NCBI GenBank assembly: GCA_002401955.1
Contig: NVUQ01000083.1
Location: 1-64,000, forward strand
DNA length: 64,000 bases
Direction: 5' to 3'
Origin: Flavobacteriales bacterium
Lineage (GTDB): Bacteria; Bacteroidota; Bacteroidia; Flavobacteriales_E; Vicingaceae
The notes under the pieces are model-generated. The model searched no databases and had not been told where the DNA came from. It was given only the letters and a program-made list of their open reading frames with translations. The translations under genes were made by a program, and so were the position numbers. This document shows positions 54,501 to 63,554 of the stretch, one piece after another (the first letter of the stretch is position 1; each line of letters opens with the position of its first letter).

Positions 54501-57500
54501 ACCTGCTAACCAAATGTTAACTTGGGATGCGGAAGCTTATAATGTGAATTTCCCTGATGGTTATGAGGTGAGAATTTCCACTACTCAATTACCTGCAAAC
54601 GTTGCGAATTATAGTACATTGTTATACTCTACTACGGCTGAAAATTCATTTAGAACAACAAGAAGTGTTTCTTTGGCAGCTTATACTGGACAAACGGTAT
54701 TCATAGCATTTGTAAATAATTCTACTGATCGGTTTCTTTTAGGTATAGATAACATTAGGGTTGGAACAACAGGTCCTGGATGTATAGGAGAGATAACAAA
54801 AACTGATTTTGTAGAAATTGTTGATTGTTCTATTATACCTCCAGTTGCTGATCTGAATGTTACCGATTCAACTGGTTGTGATCCTCTTACGATAACTTTT
54901 ACGGATAATACTTTAGGAGTGCCTGATCCAGTTACCTCTTGGTTGTGGAATTTTGGAGATGGAACATTTTCTACAGCTCCAAATCCTCCAGCACACGTTT
55001 ATAACGTTGGTACTTATTTTGCAAGTTTAGAAACTTGTAATGCAGGAGGATGTAGCACTGATTTTGTAACAATTATTGTAGGAACAGGAACAGCGGCCTT
55101 GGCTGGTAACGATCAAACTTTGTGTGGAGCAACTACTGCAACCCTTGCAGGAAATGATCCTGCTCCTGATACTGGAGTGTGGGCATTATTATCTGGGGCT
55201 GGTACAGTAACTACTCCTACAGCCTTTGGAAGTGGAGTTACAGGTTTAGCAACAGGTACGAATCAATTTACTTGGACAATTACAGGAACAGGTTGTACAA
55301 CTGTAGATACAGTTGAAATTATTATCGTAGCTCCAGAAACTGCTGGTGGAGATGATTTAACTCTTACTTTATGTAATACACCAGGAAATACATTGGATTT
55401 AAATACAGTGTTAGCAGGAAATACAATTGCTGGAACATGGGCAGAAACAACTGTTAGTGGACAGTTTACTGTAGGAACTGGAATATTTGATGCAAATGGA
55501 TTAATACCTGGAGCTTATACATTTATTTACTATGTAGCAGGAAATACGCCTTGTGTAAATGATACAGCAGACTTTACAGTTACAGTTTTAGCTCCCGAAT
55601 CTGCGGGAGCAGATGATTTAACAGCTACATTGTGTAATACTGGAGCAACTTTAGATTTAAATACATTGTTATCAGGAAATACAGTTGCTGGAACATGGGC
55701 AGAAACAACAGCTAGTGGACAATTTACACCAGGAACTGGAATATTTGATGGTAATGCACTTGTTACAGGAGCATATACCTTTATCTATTATGTAGCAAGC
55801 ACAACACCATGTGCTAATGATACAGCAGATTTTACAGTTACAATTACTACAGCCCCAACTATTTCTAACGTGTTAGAAATATGTAATGTTGCTAACACAC
55901 ATTATACTGTATCTTTTGATGTCTCCGGTGGAACAGGTGGGCCTTATACGGTTACAGAAAATTTACCAGGAGCAATTGGAGGCGCTTTTGTAGGTACTAT
56001 ATGGACTAGTAATCTAATACCAAGTGGTACTGCATATGATTTTGATGTAGATGATGCTAATGGTTGTGGACCAGTTAATGTGAGTGGTGTTAAAGTATGT
56101 ATTTGTATTACTGATGCTGGAACGATGAATCTTACAGCTCTTAATTTGTGTGAAACAGATATGGCTATAGCAACTCATAATGGAGATCATATATTTGATC
56201 CTAATGATAACATTATGTATGTTTTACATACTAACAATACAGCTACTTTAGGAACTGTTTTGGATACAAATTTAATTGCTCCTACTTTTGGCTTTTCATC
56301 ACCACCATTAACTTATGGAGTAACTTATTATATCTCTGCAGTAGTAGGAGATAGTTTAGGTGTTTTCGTAGACCCTACTGATGGATGTTTACAAGTATCA
56401 CCTGGAACACCAGTTACTTGGGAACAATCTCCTGCAGCTGGATTAAATGATTCAACAACTGTAATATGTAATACAGTAGGGAGTACAGTAGATTTAAATA
56501 CATTATTATCAGGTAACTCTGCAGTAGGTGTTTGGGCAGAAATAACTGCTAGTGGACAGTTTACTGTAGCTACAGGAATATTTGATGCTAATGGATTAAC
56601 AGCAGCTACATATGCATTTACTTATATAGTTTCTGGAATATCTTGTCCGGCTGATACAGCTTATTTTGGAGTAACTGTTAGTAGTCAAGGTTCTGCAGGA
56701 ACAGGTAATACGTTATTGACTTGCTCAACTGCTGGAACAACTGATTTATATACTTTATTAGGGGTGGCAGATTTAGGTGGTACATGGATAGGTCCATCAG
56801 TATTAACAGGTGGAGATCAAGGAACATTTGATCCATTAACTAATACAGCAGGAACATATCAATATATCATTTCAGGAACAGCACCATGTGCAGATGATAC
56901 TGCAGATGTAGTAATAACTATAAATCCATCAGCATCTGCCGGAACAAATAACACGTTATCAACTTGTTTATCTGCCGGAACAACTGATTTGTTTACATTG
57001 CTTGTGGGAGCAGACCCTACAGGGTTATGGTCTCCAGCATTAGCATCAGGAACAGGAGTGTTTAATCCAGCTGTTGATCCTGCAGGAACATATCAGTATA
57101 TTGTTACCGGAACAGCACCATGTCCTGATGATACTGCAGAAGTAGTTGTGTCGGTAAGTTCAACTCCGAATGCAGGAACCGATACAACTGTTTCAATGTG
57201 TGTTACAACTCCACCTGTTGATTTGTTTACTTTACTTGTTGGAGCAGATCCTACAGGAATATGGACTCCAGCTTTAGCATCAGGAACAGGAGTGTTTAAT
57301 CCAGCTGTTGATCCTGCAGGAACATATCAGTATATTGTTGCAGGAACACCACCGTGTGGAAGCGATACAGCTGATGTCATTGTTGCAGTAACTACAACGG
57401 ATGATCCAACTTTTACTTATGCAGATTTTTGTGCAGGATCAGGAGGGGTGGCAGGAACTCCAACTACACCAGGAGGAACGTTTAGCTTTAATCCAGATCC

Positions 57501-58977
57501 ATTAGATGGATCAACGATAGATTCTATAACTGGAGCAATTACAAATGAAATAGGAGGAAGTACTTATAATATTCAATATTTAACTCCAGCAGGGGTTTGT
57601 CAAGACAGTTTAACGTTAAGTGTTAATGTTGATATATGTGTTACTTCAATTTTTACAACTAGTAGTACAACAATTTGTGCAGGAGATTCTATTGTATTTA
57701 CAGATGCTTCTACTGGAGGTGTAACAATATGGCTGTGGGATTTTGATTCAACTTCTTTAGGAGGAGCAGTCCCTTCTTCAATTTTAGGACAAGGACCACA
57801 TATTGTATTTTATAATACGCCTGGCACTTATATTGTAGAGCTAACTGCTTCAAATGGATCAACAACTGATATCACATCTGTAACTATAACAGTAAATGAT
57901 TGTTCTCCAACAGCTAACTTCTCACCATCACAAACAACATTCTGTAAAGGGAATTGTATCACATTTAACGATTTAAGTTTAGGAACTCCTACAGCTTATT
58001 CATGGTCGTTCCAAGGAGGAATACCAGCAACAGCAACAGGAGCTAATCCAGGATCGATATGTTATGATACTGCAGGAACTTATAATGTTTCGTTAACAGT
58101 AACGAATCAATATGGTGCTGATAGTATTATGATGACGAGTTTACTTACAGTAACAGATTGTGATCCGCCAATAGCAGCAATAACAATGAATGATGCTGAT
58201 GGCGAAATTTGTGTGAATAACTGTATAGAATTTACCTATGATGATAGTTTAGGAGGTATTCCGGATTCATTGTATTGGACTTTTGAAGGAGGAATAGATA
58301 GTACTTATGAAAGTACTAATATTTCTGATGTAATAAATGTATGTTGGAATGATACCCTAGGAAGTTTTACTGTAACAGTAGTAGCAACTAACGCTTATGG
58401 TAGTTCTTCCAAATCACAAACGATATTAGTTCATCCAAATCCTACTATTTATACAGGAATCGATACGACTATTAATATTGGAATGAATGGATATGTTTAT
58501 GCTACAGTAATTGATACAGGAGGAGCTCTTGTTAACACTTCTTTAGGGGTATTTGATTGGACACCGACTACTTATTTAACAAGTCCATCAAGCCAAAATT
58601 CTACAGTAATAGTACCTATGGAAACAACAACCTACACTGTTACTTACACAGATGAATATGGTTGTGTTGTTTCGGATAATGTGATTGTAAATGTTGATAT
58701 GGTATTTAACATAGGTGTTCCGAGTGCATTTGCACCAAACAGTTCGGTTAATAACATATTATACGTAAAAGGAAAAATAGTAATCGAATCATTAATCTTT
58801 ACGATTTACAATAGGTACGGACAAAAAGTATTTGAAAGTGATGATATAGATCAAGGTTGGGATGGAAAACACAATGAAAAAGAATTAAACCCAGGAGTGT
58901 TTGTTTACTATGTGAAAGTTAAATTCATAGATGGAAGCCAAGGAGAGTTGAAAGGTAACGTAACATTAATCAAGTAA
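51508..58977 (+). CDS. Giant secreted M43-type metalloprotease/adhesin with T9SS type B C-terminus
   Basis: A 2489-residue exported protein. The signal peptide (ending TFA-Q) and propeptide lead to a pappalysin-type metalloprotease with HEMGHTFGLEH at 306-316 and the Met-turn NHMSYSFC. PKD-type domains follow (YNWDFGDGT, WLWNFGDGT), with a cleaved-adhesin/jellyroll-like domain between (YLEDFEGGWPAGYQRFSND). Seven tandem units of about 80 residues, each starting AG-x-D/N and Cys-containing, span about 1199-1966, then more PKD domains. The last 90 residues (IYNRYGQKVFES, GWDGKHNEKELNPGVFVYYV) are the gliding-motility-type sorting domain, so it leaves by T9SS. The porP/sprF partner is directly downstream. 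Confidence 0.93.
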   Translation: MKSYISIAFSVLISLTTFAQNQGGSSGNTVTKISGKVIPNYKTQTNYVENKTDMVSTSQLAGSYQITPFLPKKKTSNTTSLQNIGYPFNNSGITVAKTTVINQEATVTIDPRNLQLSPNGKLLSPDGYEIEFRTSGNPKVTNVCATPRPYIVKGASNKNAACSFTVPCDDPANRDAASTITKYFMLRWHVMLNGGTSTNIDQAMITAMMTTLNADYAAHNMIFCEDSAEWNEDVTNYFHDSNTEEVSLKTQYNQRPSELINIYVVGDMTAGGYARFPYDPMGGTNYRGGIVLNKGNCNAAGHTLAHEMGHTFGLEHTFAGVDERSQCSSCYERVRNVNGSSNTSGAATPFGGPYNTEGDQEGDWCSDTNPHDTYTYNCSTSSNPNGACDSGPWNNAPVNNHMSYSFCSTQFTNQQSSRSHCMVNSYLQSWTSYGGGICGTQPPVADFVGSPTTWQSPSTVTFTDLSQPNAIITSWSWDFNAAGQAGTVTPATYNSTTSPNPPPVVYDILGSATCLDYEVTLTVTSSNGNDTEVKTSYINVCPPSGDCDTLDFQWITPATTITTYGLSATDNMTGIPDAINLVNFTDAKGVYEGYQTPNLGVTTVGAVRVGLGSLVDADDDITFQVMVYDDDGNGQPGALLGGRGGISPTQLGVPGAGFYNEFWIPLFTPLTPTTGYFHVGVEMFAGDATDELVVMTTCDHTGPPACGPQGEADSSNNIFTSGSGYEKLMPAYGYDGDVDIIPMLGEYNPLPVVTGFTENVVCDTTYVTIFDTVYYHDYAGSALVGMSYTFASDGTVINTTSPLSSINRTYTTAGPEIVTITAINDCGRADTTSWIIPYNFMPTPDAEFTKVQPNPICMGAPGVDFNANTSGYQDYNWDFGDGTVASSGSNSTTNHVYAAPGLYYTTLTVTSTSYQAVDTFYLEDFEGGWPAGYQRFSNDPFAPNAALAGLGFVGGNATSWLPINFDGDGSSEATSASWHLNAGETADDWMLTTGIGALPANQMLTWDAEAYNVNFPDGYEVRISTTQLPANVANYSTLLYSTTAENSFRTTRSVSLAAYTGQTVFIAFVNNSTDRFLLGIDNIRVGTTGPGCIGEITKTDFVEIVDCSIIPPVADLNVTDSTGCDPLTITFTDNTLGVPDPVTSWLWNFGDGTFSTAPNPPAHVYNVGTYFASLETCNAGGCSTDFVTIIVGTGTAALAGNDQTLCGATTATLAGNDPAPDTGVWALLSGAGTVTTPTAFGSGVTGLATGTNQFTWTITGTGCTTVDTVEIIIVAPETAGGDDLTLTLCNTPGNTLDLNTVLAGNTIAGTWAETTVSGQFTVGTGIFDANGLIPGAYTFIYYVAGNTPCVNDTADFTVTVLAPESAGADDLTATLCNTGATLDLNTLLSGNTVAGTWAETTASGQFTPGTGIFDGNALVTGAYTFIYYVASTTPCANDTADFTVTITTAPTISNVLEICNVANTHYTVSFDVSGGTGGPYTVTENLPGAIGGAFVGTIWTSNLIPSGTAYDFDVDDANGCGPVNVSGVKVCICITDAGTMNLTALNLCETDMAIATHNGDHIFDPNDNIMYVLHTNNTATLGTVLDTNLIAPTFGFSSPPLTYGVTYYISAVVGDSLGVFVDPTDGCLQVSPGTPVTWEQSPAAGLNDSTTVICNTVGSTVDLNTLLSGNSAVGVWAEITASGQFTVATGIFDANGLTAATYAFTYIVSGISCPADTAYFGVTVSSQGSAGTGNTLLTCSTAGTTDLYTLLGVADLGGTWIGPSVLTGGDQGTFDPLTNTAGTYQYIISGTAPCADDTADVVITINPSASAGTNNTLSTCLSAGTTDLFTLLVGADPTGLWSPALASGTGVFNPAVDPAGTYQYIVTGTAPCPDDTAEVVVSVSSTPNAGTDTTVSMCVTTPPVDLFTLLVGADPTGIWTPALASGTGVFNPAVDPAGTYQYIVAGTPPCGSDTADVIVAVTTTDDPTFTYADFCAGSGGVAGTPTTPGGTFSFNPDPLDGSTIDSITGAITNEIGGSTYNIQYLTPAGVCQDSLTLSVNVDICVTSIFTTSSTTICAGDSIVFTDASTGGVTIWLWDFDSTSLGGAVPSSILGQGPHIVFYNTPGTYIVELTASNGSTTDITSVTITVNDCSPTANFSPSQTTFCKGNCITFNDLSLGTPTAYSWSFQGGIPATATGANPGSICYDTAGTYNVSLTVTNQYGADSIMMTSLLTVTDCDPPIAAITMNDADGEICVNNCIEFTYDDSLGGIPDSLYWTFEGGIDSTYESTNISDVINVCWNDTLGSFTVTVVATNAYGSSSKSQTILVHPNPTIYTGIDTTINIGMNGYVYATVIDTGGALVNTSLGVFDWTPTTYLTSPSSQNSTVIVPMETTTYTVTYTDEYGCVVSDNVIVNVDMVFNIGVPSAFAPNSSVNNILYVKGKIVIESLIFTIYNRYGQKVFESDDIDQGWDGKHNEKELNPGVFVYYVKVKFIDGSQGELKGNVTLIK
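55102..57407 (+). repeat. Seven in-frame tandem repeats in the giant adhesin
   Basis: Seven diverged units of roughly 78-88 codons within the giant gene. The most recent pair shares a perfect 66-bp direct repeat (57040-57105 and 57274-57339), offset 234 bp, or 78 codons. Conserved positions include AG-x-D/N, a Cys, DL-x-TLL, G-x-W and a final PC-x-DTA. Confidence 0.85.
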
Positions 58978-58983
58978 TTTAAG

Positions 58984-58991
58984 AGGAGGTA
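58984..58991 (+). promoter_or_regulatory. Strong Shine-Dalgarno, GAGGAGGT
   Basis: GAGGAGGT begins 6 bases after the giant gene's stop and ends 5 bases before the porP/sprF ATG. It is one of only two such strong sites noticed, the other being before the PorE-like gene at 12124. Confidence 0.7.
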
Positions 58992-58996
58992 GAATT

Positions 58997-60031
58997 ATGC
59001 AAAAGACAAAATTAATAATCGTGTTAGCAGTACTTTTTAGTTCAAATTTATTTGGACAACAAGATGTACATTTTTCGCAATTTTTCTCATCACCATTAAC
59101 ATTAAACCCCGCTAATGCGGGTATTTTTGATGGAGATTTACGAGCAATAATGAATTACAGAAGTCAATGGGGGGCTGTATCAAAATCATATTCAACCATG
59201 GCAGCATCCATAGATATGCCTGTGGTAAAGAAAATGCAGGGAGGAATGTTTGGTTTTGGGCTAAACTTCTTTAAGGATGCTGCTGGAGACTCTAGAATGT
59301 CGACTACTAACGTTGCATTATCATTGGCTTACCATTTGGATGTAAGTGGAGGACATAACAACCATTTTATATCTCTTGGGTTTCAAGGAGGAACAATTCA
59401 AAGAAGTATTGCTTATAGTAATTTAACATGGGATAATCAATGGAATGAATATGAATTTGACCAAACTGTTTTACCTGCTAATCTTGGTGATTTAACTGTT
59501 TCTTCAGTAAGCGCTTTAGATGTTTCTACTGGATTTCACTGGTATTACGCACCAGATGCAAAAAATAGGTTTTTTGCAGGCCTATCTATGTTTCATGCAA
59601 ATTCTCCAAATATTGGATTTAATACAGAAAGTAAATTAATGAGAAAATACACTTTACATGGAGGTGGTGAAATAGGAATGACTGAAGGAGATTTTGCACT
59701 TACACCTAATTTTGTTTTTGTAAGACAAGGTGCAAACCAATATTTTGATATCGGAACAGAATTAAAATACTTCTTACAAAAGAGTACAACATTTACTAAT
59801 TATAAAAACATCATGTATGTTTCTTTCGGACCTTATTTAAGGTATGGAGATGCAATGTATGTAGTTGCCCGATTTAACTGGACTGGTGTAACAGCTGCTA
59901 TAAGTTACGACTTTAACTTATCTGGTTTAAGTGCTGCATCTAGTGGTAATGGTGGTTTTGAAGTAATGTTAGGTTATAAGATGGACTTAGGTGCTAATGC
60001 CTCTAGAGGGCATAGTGTAAGGTTTCGTTAA
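58997..60031 (+). CDS. PorP/SprF family T9SS outer-membrane protein
   Basis: A 344-residue outer-membrane beta-barrel of the PorP/SprF family. It has a signal peptide ending LFG-Q, then the family start QDVHFSQFFSSPLTLNPANA (residues 22-41), AIMNYRSQWGAV and a C-terminal barrel ending VRFR. SprF-like proteins are each dedicated to exporting and anchoring a neighbouring type B cargo. It lies 19 bases after the giant adhesin, so the two form a cargo/partner pair. The leader has a strong Shine-Dalgarno sequence. Confidence 0.94.
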   Translation: MQKTKLIIVLAVLFSSNLFGQQDVHFSQFFSSPLTLNPANAGIFDGDLRAIMNYRSQWGAVSKSYSTMAASIDMPVVKKMQGGMFGFGLNFFKDAAGDSRMSTTNVALSLAYHLDVSGGHNNHFISLGFQGGTIQRSIAYSNLTWDNQWNEYEFDQTVLPANLGDLTVSSVSALDVSTGFHWYYAPDAKNRFFAGLSMFHANSPNIGFNTESKLMRKYTLHGGGEIGMTEGDFALTPNFVFVRQGANQYFDIGTELKYFLQKSTTFTNYKNIMYVSFGPYLRYGDAMYVVARFNWTGVTAAISYDFNLSGLSAASSGNGGFEVMLGYKMDLGANASRGHSVRFR

Positions 60032-60053
60032 GGAGATTAAAAATATAACAAAT

Positions 60054-60082
60054 AAAAAATCCTGCTCATTGCAGGATTTTTT
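60054..60082 (+). terminator. Bidirectional intrinsic terminator after porP/sprF
   Basis: AAAAATCCTGC (60055-60065) and GCAGGATTTTT (60071-60081) with a 5-base loop. It serves the convergent porP/sprF and beta-helix genes. Confidence 0.92.
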
Positions 60083-60097
60083 ATTTTAGAAAGACTC

Positions 60098-61561
60098 TTA
60101 ATTTTCGTATGCCCCAATATCAGGAGGATTGTTCCTTGTAACCCCGTCATGATCTAGAAGAACTCCAAGAGTGTTGTTTCCAGCATTAATTGCTTGAGAG
60201 CTTGGTGCTAAATGATAATCGTGAATTGATTTATCAACGAAAGTTTCATTGGCAGGGTTTAAGACAATATTATTGTATCGTACACCAGCAGTACTGTTAG
60301 TAGTTTTAAGTAAACAATGATCTAGAAAGTATTTGATTGTGCCACTACCAATTGCATCAGCAGTAAATTCAACATCTTGATCTCCATGAATAATACAATT
60401 GGAGAAAAGAGCAGTATCAATATCATTTATTACAGTTACACCAGTTGAATGTACATAAGCATTTTGTAAAAGAACAGAAGAGGTTTGTCTGCCACTAAAA
60501 TAATTGGCAAACGTAGTATGGTTAAAACGATAATCTCCCCCACCTTTAACTAAAAGATTGTATTGCCCTGAGTTGGTAATTACCGAGTTAGTATCTGTTA
60601 TTTTATAATTGGTAGCTAATATTCCAATTGCAGAATTGTTATGAATTTTGCAATTGTTTAATCGTAAAGCGTTGGTAGAACTAGCATCAAATATAGCTGG
60701 GGCATTAAAAGGATTAGTTTCAGCTTGTATGCCTATAAAACCATTTTTAATAACAGCATAATTAAACACGTTATCATTACCAATAGTTCCTTGATTAATC
60801 CAAATTCTGTCCCATTGCCCAGGAATATCTTGCCAAGCGTATTCTAATCGTGTTCCTTGAAAAACAACGGGGTCTGTTTGCGTTCCATTTACTTGAATAT
60901 TACCATTTTCATAAACCCAAATTCCTGAGTTGTTGTGCATGTGAACTTTAACTCCAGGATCAATTTTTAATTTATCATCACTATCTAACGTCAAGTATCC
61001 TCCATAAATAACATAAGGCTTATCATTTATCCACGTAGAATCTAAAGGTCCTGGAGAAGTTCCTCTATCTAGATAAACAACAGGTATTCCGTTAGCTAAT
61101 TGGTTGGCTACATAATAATGAGCATTTTGTCCCCAAGCAACTAAATCAACACTTTGGCTGTTTCCATTGGTTATAAAATTAATTTTATCAGTAGCAACAA
61201 AAGGAGATAGTGCATTGTTAGGGTCGATAGTTACTTCTGCAAAAATGAATAAGCTGTCTTTACCGTCAATTTCTATGTTAGAGTGAGAGTTTCCTGAAAT
61301 ACCATCAACATTAATTCTAAATTGAGAATTGGCCCCATTTCCAACAGAAATACTAGAAATATTAACTCTTTTGTTACTTGGATTGTATATTTTTAGTCGT
61401 TTAGTTGTTGATCCGAAAGTAGCAAAAACAGTATCGAATAGAACAGTATCTAAAGAAAAATTTAAAGTAACAGACTCTGATGTCTCAATACTATCTTTTC
61501 TACAAGAAAATGTAGAAATAATAATAGAAAGTAAAATGAGTATAGGTGCAATTTTTCGCAT
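60098..61561 (-). CDS. Lipoprotein with right-handed beta-helix
   Basis: A 487-residue lipoprotein (MRKIAPILILLSIIISTFSC, Cys 20). The N-terminal part (about 30-150) looks like an immunoglobulin-type sandwich (KRLKIYNPSNKRVNISSISV). A parallel beta-helix of short, Asn-rich coils runs about 180-450 (WVYENGNIQVNGTQTDPVVF, ALRLNNCKIHNNSAIGILA). It ends with DIGAYEN, a common end of secreted choice-of-anchor/pectate-lyase-like repeats. Surface carbohydrate binding or structure is possible. No catalytic triad is seen. It is 39 bases after the ABC exporter gene. Confidence 0.85.
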   Translation of the reverse strand: MRKIAPILILLSIIISTFSCRKDSIETSESVTLNFSLDTVLFDTVFATFGSTTKRLKIYNPSNKRVNISSISVGNGANSQFRINVDGISGNSHSNIEIDGKDSLFIFAEVTIDPNNALSPFVATDKINFITNGNSQSVDLVAWGQNAHYYVANQLANGIPVVYLDRGTSPGPLDSTWINDKPYVIYGGYLTLDSDDKLKIDPGVKVHMHNNSGIWVYENGNIQVNGTQTDPVVFQGTRLEYAWQDIPGQWDRIWINQGTIGNDNVFNYAVIKNGFIGIQAETNPFNAPAIFDASSTNALRLNNCKIHNNSAIGILATNYKITDTNSVITNSGQYNLLVKGGGDYRFNHTTFANYFSGRQTSSVLLQNAYVHSTGVTVINDIDTALFSNCIIHGDQDVEFTADAIGSGTIKYFLDHCLLKTTNSTAGVRYNNIVLNPANETFVDKSIHDYHLAPSSQAINAGNNTLGVLLDHDGVTRNNPPDIGAYEN

Positions 61562-61600
61562 AGCTCGTAAAAGTAAGTAATTTAGAGAAACTCTATTTTA

Positions 61601-63427
61601 TCAACTATATTGTTTTTGCTGACTTTTAAATTGATAATCGTACAGTTTTTTGTAGTAACCACCTTTGTTAACCAGTTCAGTATGGCTTCCTTCCTCTACA
61701 ATTTCTCCTTTATCAATTACTATAATTTTATCAGCATTCTTAATAGTAGATAAACGATGGGCTACAATAATAGCTGTTCTACCTTTTGTAAGCACACTGG
61801 TAGCATGTTTAATTAACTCTTCAGACCCACTATCTATAGAAGAGGTAGCTTCATCTAAAATTAATACTTGAGGTTGATGAACATACGCTCTTATAAATGA
61901 AATGAGTTGCCGCTGACCAACCGATAGCATGGTTCCTCGTTCTTTAACATTATATTGATAGTCGCCAGGAAGTTTTGAGATAAATTCATGCGCTCCTACT
62001 TCTTTTGCCGCCTCAATAACTTGCTTTTCTGTAATGCTCTCACTGTATAAAGTAATGTTGTTTAATATGCTATCGGAAAACAGAAAAACATCCTGTAAAA
62101 CAATAGACATATACTCTCTAAGTTCTTGAAGTTCTATTTCGTTTATGTTAACGTTATCAATGAAAATTTCACCTTTATCAATCTCATAATATCTTCCTAA
62201 TAAATTAATAATAGAAGATTTTCCTGCTCCAGTAGCACCAACAATTGCTAAGCTTTCACCTTGTTTAATTTTAAATGAGACATTTTTTAATACCCATTCT
62301 TCATTGTTATAAGCAAACCAAACATTCTTAAATTCAATATTTCCTTTAAGATTTGAAGTGCTGTTTGTTCCGTTATTTTTGATTGACGAAACAGTATCTA
62401 AGACTTTAAAAACACGTTCAGAACTTACCATACCCAGCTGTAAGGTGTTAAATCGTTCAGCCAATTGCCTAATAGGGCGATAAAGCATATGAATAAATAA
62501 GGTGAAAGAAAATATTTCTCCCGCTGTTGCATGATTTTCTGCCACTTCACCCAAACCGTACCATACTAACAAAGCAATTGATGTTGCAGACAATATCTCA
62601 ACAACAGGAAAAAAAATGGAATAGGCCCAAACGGTTTTAATATGAGCTGTTCTGTGTTTTTTATTGATTTCAGAAAAAGCTTCCATTTCTACTTCTTCCC
62701 TATTAAATAGCTGAATGATAGACATCCCAGTAATGTGCTCTTGAACAAAGGTGTTTAATTTGCCAGTTTGTTTAGCAATTTCTTGGTAAGCTTTTTTAAT
62801 TATTTCTTTAAAAATTAATGTAGCTACAATTAAGAATGGAATTGGAATTAATGTGATTAAGGTTAAATCCCAGTTGATGTATATCATGCAAAAAATAACA
62901 GCAAATATTTTAAGCAAATCACTAATAATTAATAAAATCCCACTAGAAAACATTTCAGCTATTCTTTCAATATCTGTAACAGTATTGGTTATTAGCTTTC
63001 CGATTGGCGTATTGTCAAAGTATTTTAATTTAAAATTGATAACATGTTTAAAGGTTTCATTTCTTAAATCTTTAATTACATTTTGACCTAATAAGTTCCC
63101 TAATAAAGTAAAAAAATATTGAAGTATAGCTTCAATGATTAAAGCACCAATAAGTAATTGAGTAATAAAAAGTAAGCCGTCACTTTTATATTCAAATGTA
63201 AATAAATTAATAAAGTCACTTATAAATGGAAAGCCTTTTGACTCATTTCCTATGATAAACTTATCGACTGCTATTTGTATTAATATTGGTCTTACCAATG
63301 AAATTATCGCTAAAAACATGGTAAGTGAAGCTGTTATGTAAAAAGTTTTATTATAAGGTTTTACATAAGTCATCACCCTTCTAAACAAAGAGAAATCAAA
63401 TGCTTTTCCTGCTACATTTTTAGACAT
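61601..63427 (-). CDS. ABC transporter, fused permease and ATPase (MsbA-like exporter)
   Basis: A 608-residue type IV exporter half-transporter acting as a dimer. Six transmembrane helices (about 25-325) are followed by the ATPase: Walker A GATGAGKS (397-404), signature LSVGQ (501-505), Walker B VLILDE (521-526) and the switch His in VAHRLST. Lipid, drug or peptide export fits. In many Flavobacteriales this gene follows truA, as here, and its substrate is unknown. Length is typical. Confidence 0.93.
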   Translation of the reverse strand: MSKNVAGKAFDFSLFRRVMTYVKPYNKTFYITASLTMFLAIISLVRPILIQIAVDKFIIGNESKGFPFISDFINLFTFEYKSDGLLFITQLLIGALIIEAILQYFFTLLGNLLGQNVIKDLRNETFKHVINFKLKYFDNTPIGKLITNTVTDIERIAEMFSSGILLIISDLLKIFAVIFCMIYINWDLTLITLIPIPFLIVATLIFKEIIKKAYQEIAKQTGKLNTFVQEHITGMSIIQLFNREEVEMEAFSEINKKHRTAHIKTVWAYSIFFPVVEILSATSIALLVWYGLGEVAENHATAGEIFSFTLFIHMLYRPIRQLAERFNTLQLGMVSSERVFKVLDTVSSIKNNGTNSTSNLKGNIEFKNVWFAYNNEEWVLKNVSFKIKQGESLAIVGATGAGKSSIINLLGRYYEIDKGEIFIDNVNINEIELQELREYMSIVLQDVFLFSDSILNNITLYSESITEKQVIEAAKEVGAHEFISKLPGDYQYNVKERGTMLSVGQRQLISFIRAYVHQPQVLILDEATSSIDSGSEELIKHATSVLTKGRTAIIVAHRLSTIKNADKIIVIDKGEIVEEGSHTELVNKGGYYKKLYDYQFKSQQKQYS

Positions 63428-63554
63428 TTATTGTTGAGTCTTTAAAGTATAAAGTTTTAAAGTATGTAAAGTTATGAAATTGTATTCTTGATTTTAGTGA
63501 AAATGTGGGAATGAAATTATGTTGGAGAGATTTATGTTCAATCATAAAGACATT

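Noticed and set aside
55102-57407. Possible CRISPR or satellite array
   Set aside because: The repeats are in-frame, about 80 codons long and diverged, so they are protein domains.
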